From NCBI GenBank assembly GCA_947311465.1, contig CAMZLN010000213.1, positions 1 to 33,318 on the forward strand: 33,318 bases of DNA. Reading direction: 5' to 3'. The stretch comes from an uncultured Saprospiraceae bacterium (GTDB lineage: Bacteria; Bacteroidota; Bacteroidia; Chitinophagales; Saprospiraceae). Below the pieces are notes generated by a model. It saw only the letters and a list, made by a program, of their open reading frames with translations. It did not search any database and had not been told where the DNA came from. Positions 28,803-33,318 of this stretch are shown here, piece by piece (position 1 is the first letter of the stretch; the number at the start of each line of letters is the position of its first letter). Made by a program: the position numbers and the translations under genes.

Positions 28803-30932
28803 ATGTCAAACATGGAACAATTTAGTTACGACAATAAAATCGTACGAAATTTTGCACTAGCTACTATCATTTGGGCCTTGGTCGGAATGTCCGTTGGGCT
28901 TTGGGCTGCAATTGAACTTTATTTCCCCTCGATGAATCTCGATTTATCTTGGTTAACATTTGGTCGTATCCGACCTCTTCATACCAATGCAGTGATTTTT
29001 GCTTTTGTTGGAAATGGAATTTTTATGGGAGTTTATTACTCCTTACAACGACTAGTAAAAGCTAGGATGTACAGTGACACACTTTCAAAAATACATTTTT
29101 GGGGGTGGAATTTTATTATTGTACTCGCTGCTATTACTTTGCCATTAGGTTATACTCAATCCGGAGAATATGCAGAACTTTCATGGCCAATAGATATTAT
29201 GATTGCGGTTGTTTGGATTATTTTTGGTATCAATATGTTTGGTACAATGATTAAGAGAAGAGAAAATCACTTATATGTTGCCATTTGGTTTTATATTGCT
29301 ACATGGGTTACAGTGACTGTTCTTCATGTATTTAAGAGTTTAGCCATACCAATTGCTTTGACATCATTGACTAGTTATCCAGTGTATTCTGGGGTTACAG
29401 ATGCCTTAGTTCAATGGTGGTATGGTCATAATGCAGTTGCATTTTTCTTGACTACACCCTATTTAGGATTAATGTATTATTTTATGCCTAAGGCGGCCAA
29501 TAGACCCGTTTATTCATATAAGCTTTCTATCATTCACTTTTGGTCGTTGATTTTTATCTACATTTGGGCAGGTCCACACCATTTATTATACACATCATTA
29601 CCCGATTGGGCTCAATCATTAGGAACTGTATTTTCAATCTCATTAGTTGCTCCATCTTGGGGGGGGATGTTAAATGGTTTATTGACACTAAGAGGTGCAT
29701 GGGATAGAGTAAGAGAAGACCCGATTTTAAAATTTATGGTTGTAGCCGTAACCGCTTATGGTATGTCAACCTTTGAGGGACCGATGCTTTCCATAAAATC
29801 AATTAATGCGATAAGTCATTTTACAGATTGGACTGTTGCCCATGTACATATTGGTACATTAGGTTGGAATGGAATGTTAACTTTTGGTATTTTGTATTGG
29901 TTGATTCCTAGAATTTATAATACAAAATTACATTCTGTATCTAGTGCTAATACACACTTTTGGTTAAGTACTTTAGGATTGTTGTTTTATTCAGTTCCAT
30001 TATACTGGGCTGGTTGGACACAAAGTTTGATGTGGAAACAATTTAATGCAGACGGATTTTTACAATACAATGAATTCCTTTCAACAGTAACTCGAATCTT
30101 ACCAATGTACGGAATGAGAATTATTGGGGGAACAATTTATCTTACAGGAGTTATTTTGATGACAATCAACTTGAAGAAAACAATGAACTCTGGTAAATTG
30201 ATTGAAAATGAAGCCGCAGAAGCACCTGCGAGAGTAAAATATGTCAAACACGCAGGAGAGCATTGGCATAGATTAGTAGAAAGACGTCCTATGCAAATGT
30301 TACTTTGGGCTACAATAACTATTTTAATTGGTGGTTTTGTAGAATATTTCCCATTAGTAATGGTGGATGACAATATTCCTAAGATTGATTCTGTAATGCC
30401 ATATACTCCACTAGAATTAGAAGGACGAGATATTTATATTAGAGAAGGTTGTGTAAGTTGTCACTCTCAACAAATACGACCATTTAGATCAGAGACGGTA
30501 CGTTATGGTGAGTATTCAAAAGCTGGAGAAGCAATCTATGATCGACCATTTTTGTGGGGGTCAAAAAGAACAGGTCCAGATTTAGCGAGAGAAGGAGAAC
30601 GTAAACGAAGTCATGGATGGCATTATGATCACTTGAGAGATCCTAGAGAGATTTCTGATGGTTCAATCATGCCTAATTATCCATGGTTGATATCAGATGA
30701 TCTTGACACAGGTTATTTAATTGCAAAAATAAAGACTTTACAGTTGTTGGGCACACCATATCCAGAAGGCTATGCGGAAATCGCTCATGATGATTTAGTC
30801 GCTCAGGCAAAACAAATCGCAGATGAGTTAAGAGCAGAAAAGAAAATTCCAATGGAAGGAGTAGAAAATAAAGAGATTATTGCAGTTATCGCATATCTCC
30901 AAAGATTGGGAACTGATATTAGTGCAGAATAA
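28803..30932 (+). CDS. ccoNO: cbb3-type cytochrome c oxidase subunits I and II fused (CcoNO)
   Basis: CcoN region (FGRIRPLHTNAVIFAFVGNGIFMGVYY, VQWWYGHNAVAFFLTTPYLG, GPHHLLYTSLPDW, WTVAHVHIGTLGWNGM) continuing in one frame into CcoO (GRDIYIREGCVSCHSQQIRPFRSETVRYGEYSKAGE). Confidence 0.96.
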   Translation: MSNMEQFSYDNKIVRNFALATIIWALVGMSVGLWAAIELYFPSMNLDLSWLTFGRIRPLHTNAVIFAFVGNGIFMGVYYSLQRLVKARMYSDTLSKIHFWGWNFIIVLAAITLPLGYTQSGEYAELSWPIDIMIAVVWIIFGINMFGTMIKRRENHLYVAIWFYIATWVTVTVLHVFKSLAIPIALTSLTSYPVYSGVTDALVQWWYGHNAVAFFLTTPYLGLMYYFMPKAANRPVYSYKLSIIHFWSLIFIYIWAGPHHLLYTSLPDWAQSLGTVFSISLVAPSWGGMLNGLLTLRGAWDRVREDPILKFMVVAVTAYGMSTFEGPMLSIKSINAISHFTDWTVAHVHIGTLGWNGMLTFGILYWLIPRIYNTKLHSVSSANTHFWLSTLGLLFYSVPLYWAGWTQSLMWKQFNADGFLQYNEFLSTVTRILPMYGMRIIGGTIYLTGVILMTINLKKTMNSGKLIENEAAEAPARVKYVKHAGEHWHRLVERRPMQMLLWATITILIGGFVEYFPLVMVDDNIPKIDSVMPYTPLELEGRDIYIREGCVSCHSQQIRPFRSETVRYGEYSKAGEAIYDRPFLWGSKRTGPDLAREGERKRSHGWHYDHLRDPREISDGSIMPNYPWLISDDLDTGYLIAKIKTLQLLGTPYPEGYAEIAHDDLVAQAKQIADELRAEKKIPMEGVENKEIIAVIAYLQRLGTDISAE

Positions 30933-30947
30933 TAAAAATATATAATT

Positions 30948-31118
30948 ATGTTTAAATCATTATTATCAAATGCCGAACATCTTAATTGGATGGGTATTCC
31001 ATCTCTTTTAACATTTACAACAATTTTTGTAATTGCACTTGTTCTTGTGTTTACGAAGAAAAAAGAAATGTATGAGCATTTAGAAAGTTTACCTTTGGAA
31101 GATGGAACAAAAAAATAA
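30948..31118 (+). CDS. ccoQ: CcoQ-like small membrane subunit
   Basis: MFKSLLSNAEHLNWMGIPSLLTFTTIFVIALVLVFTKKKEMYEHLESLPLEDGTKK*: single TM, located between ccoNO and ccoP. Missed by ORF track. Confidence 0.75.
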   Translation: MFKSLLSNAEHLNWMGIPSLLTFTTIFVIALVLVFTKKKEMYEHLESLPLEDGTKK

Positions 31119-31142
31119 CTTTAATTTTAAAAAATAGTCAAA

Positions 31143-31952
31143 ATGAAATATAAATTATTATTAGGATTATTCTTTTTTGCTGGAATTTCGAGTATTCACG
31201 CTGAAAGTAATCTTATTTCTACTACAAATAATACCTTGCTCGTGGTAGTTGGTATTGTCTTACTTGGAGCGCTTTTGGTCCTTTTTAGAGCTGTTAATAT
31301 TCTATCTAAAGCCAATTTAGATAAATTGATGTCTGATCAGGGAATTTCTTATCAACAATCTGGTGGTTTTTTTGACAATGCAGTAGCTGTTGAAAATGAA
31401 GCAGATATACTTTTAGACCATGAGTATGATGGTATCCGAGAATTGGATAATAGTTTACCGCCATGGTGGGTTGTTATGTTTTATGGCTGTATAGCAGTTA
31501 GTACAGTTTATTTTACTTATTATCATGTTCTTGATATGGGGTTGACATCATCACAAGAATATGAACTGGAGATACAAACAGCGGAAGCATTGAACAAAGC
31601 CAATAAAAAGAATGGTCCAAGTATCAATGAAGATAATGTTGTTGCCTTGACAGATGCAGGAAAACTGGAGCAAGGTAAAACAATTTTTGAAGGAAACTGT
31701 GCTGCTTGTCATATCAAAGATGGTGGTGGAGGAATAGGTCCAAACTTGACTGACAAGTATTGGCTACATGGAAATGGAACTATCAATACAATATTTCATA
31801 CTATTTCTGAAGGAGTTCCTGGGAAAAGTATGATTGCTTGGAAAACAGCACTAAGCCCCACTGATATTCAAAAGGTTGCAAGTTATGTATTGACGCTGCA
31901 AGGAACGACTCCAGCTGCTCCAAAGGAATCAGAAGGTGAATTAATTGAATAA
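31143..31952 (+). CDS. ccoP: cbb3-type cytochrome c oxidase subunit III (CcoP), single c-type heme motif
   Basis: LPPWWVVMFYGCIAVSTVYFTYYH CcoP_N-like TM; one CXXCH (GNCAACHIKDGGGGIGPNLTDKYWLHG). Confidence 0.93.
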   Translation: MKYKLLLGLFFFAGISSIHAESNLISTTNNTLLVVVGIVLLGALLVLFRAVNILSKANLDKLMSDQGISYQQSGGFFDNAVAVENEADILLDHEYDGIRELDNSLPPWWVVMFYGCIAVSTVYFTYYHVLDMGLTSSQEYELEIQTAEALNKANKKNGPSINEDNVVALTDAGKLEQGKTIFEGNCAACHIKDGGGGIGPNLTDKYWLHGNGTINTIFHTISEGVPGKSMIAWKTALSPTDIQKVASYVLTLQGTTPAAPKESEGELIE

Positions 31953-31976
31953 ATTTTATTTTTTTTAGAATATTAA

Positions 31977-32019
31977 AAGGGAAGTCTTTGATATATTCAT
32001 AGACTTCCTTCTTTTTTAT
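31977..32019 (+). terminator. Rho-independent terminator between ccoP and ccoG
   Basis: GGAAGTCT (31980-31987) ... AGACTTCC (32001-32008), followed by a T-rich tract ttcttttttata. Confidence 0.75.
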
Positions 32020-32048
32020 ACATTTTTTTAGATAATAATATTAATATT

Positions 32049-33318
32049 ATGGAACAACCAATTAAAGATACAGAAGAGTTTCGAAACTCTGTATCTACCA
32101 TAAGTGAAACTGGGAAACGATTATGGGTGTATCCAAAGAAACCCAAAGGTAGCTTCTATAATAAACGTAAAATTTTTAGTTATTTTTTATTAGCAAGTTT
32201 GTTTGGTCTACCATTTATTAAGTTTGAAGGAAAACCTTTCGTATTATTCAATTTTATTGAAAGAGAATTTATTATTTTTGGATTGCATTTTACACCTCAA
32301 GATTTCTTTCTTTTTGCTTTAGGAATGTTAACTTTTATAGTGTTTATAATACTCTTTACCGTTATTTTTGGCAGAATATTTTGTGGGTGGATGTGTCCTC
32401 AGACCATTTTCATGGAAATGGTTTTTCGACGTATTGAATACGCAATTGAAGGGGATAATAAAGCTCAAATAAAACTAAACAAAGCACCCTGGGATAGATC
32501 TAAAATTATCAAAAAGACCTTAAAACATACGATCTTTATTATTATTTCGCTTTTGATAGCCAATACTTTTTTGGCTTATATTATTGGAATAGATAAGGTT
32601 GGACAAATAGTGTCCGAGCCAATAAGTCAACATCTTCAAGGATTTATTACCATGTTACTTTTCACGGGAGTATTTTATGGAGTTTTTGCCTTTTTTCGGG
32701 AACAAGTATGTACCAATGTTTGTCCTTATGGTAGACTTCAAGGAGTAATGCTTGACAAAAATTCAATTGTCGTTTCTTATGACAATGTAAGAGGTGAACC
32801 AAGAGGAAAGAAAAGCAAAAAAAGTGTTGCTGATTTAGGAGATTGTATTGATTGTAAATTATGCGTTCAAGTATGTCCTACTGGAATTGATATTAGAAAT
32901 GGAACTCAATTGGAATGTATAAACTGTACTGCCTGCATGGATGCTTGTGATGATGTAATGACAAAAATATCAAGACCAACTGGTTTGATCCGATATGATA
33001 GTCTATATGGAATAGAACAGGGACGTGGAAAGTTATTTACGGGAAGAGTTTGGGGTTATACTGCTGTATTAGCATTATTAATCGGAGTAAATGTATTTCT
33101 TTTCGCAACTAGATCTTCTGTCGAAACGTTAATTTTAAAAGCTAGAGGTACAAGATATATCGAGGTAGATGAAAATCATATTTCAAATATTTACGACTTT
33201 GAAGTCAATAATAAAACAAATAATGATCTTCCTGTTGAATTTAAAATTAACGTTTCGACAGAAGATCTAGTTGCGAAAAGAAATACATTTACTCCGATTA
33301 ATAATGCTAATACAGCAG
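32049..33318 (+). CDS. ccoG: Cytochrome c oxidase accessory protein CcoG (RdxA/FixG), 3' truncated by window
   Basis: MEQPIKDTEEFRNSVSTISETGKRLWVYPKKPKGSFYNKRK..., CGWMCPQTIFMEMVFRRIEYAIEGD, ferredoxin motifs CIDCKLCVQVCPTGIDIRNGTQLECINCTACMDACD. Confidence 0.95.
   Translation, partial: MEQPIKDTEEFRNSVSTISETGKRLWVYPKKPKGSFYNKRKIFSYFLLASLFGLPFIKFEGKPFVLFNFIEREFIIFGLHFTPQDFFLFALGMLTFIVFIILFTVIFGRIFCGWMCPQTIFMEMVFRRIEYAIEGDNKAQIKLNKAPWDRSKIIKKTLKHTIFIIISLLIANTFLAYIIGIDKVGQIVSEPISQHLQGFITMLLFTGVFYGVFAFFREQVCTNVCPYGRLQGVMLDKNSIVVSYDNVRGEPRGKKSKKSVADLGDCIDCKLCVQVCPTGIDIRNGTQLECINCTACMDACDDVMTKISRPTGLIRYDSLYGIEQGRGKLFTGRVWGYTAVLALLIGVNVFLFATRSSVETLILKARGTRYIEVDENHISNIYDFEVNNKTNNDLPVEFKINVSTEDLVAKRNTFTPINNANTA

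Overview
AT-rich chromosomal segment, most likely from a Bacteroidetes/Bacteroidota organism. Clues are the gene content, a candidate TAnnTTTG -7 promoter, a CcoNO fusion and Bacteroidetes-style lipoproteins. Most of it is housekeeping: msrAB, ligA, pyrD, dnaX, uvrB, a degP/htrA-like protease, comF and mnmG, plus two flippases, a class III cyclase and an M48 protease. The right third is a cbb3 cytochrome oxidase locus: ccoI, ccoS, ccoNO fusion, ccoQ-like, ccoP, ccoG. It is preceded by a CBS protein, an unusual Trx-like/UspA fusion, and a divergent PAS histidine kinase plus receiver-CRP fusion regulator. The leads I rate highest are: (1) the kinase and receiver-CRP fusion as a possible condensed FixL-FixJ/FixK cascade, with matching GTGA-N6-TCA operator-like sites in the two key intergenic regions; (2) an A10 slippery run in dnaX where both alternative frames stop within a few codons, suggesting gamma/tau production by slippage; (3) an M48-like lipoprotein that has lost its zinc ligands; (4) a 163-bp element bounded by 22-bp inverted repeats and holding a 38-codon ORF. 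No tRNA, rRNA or CRISPR array was seen. All calls come from reading the sequence; no database search was possible.
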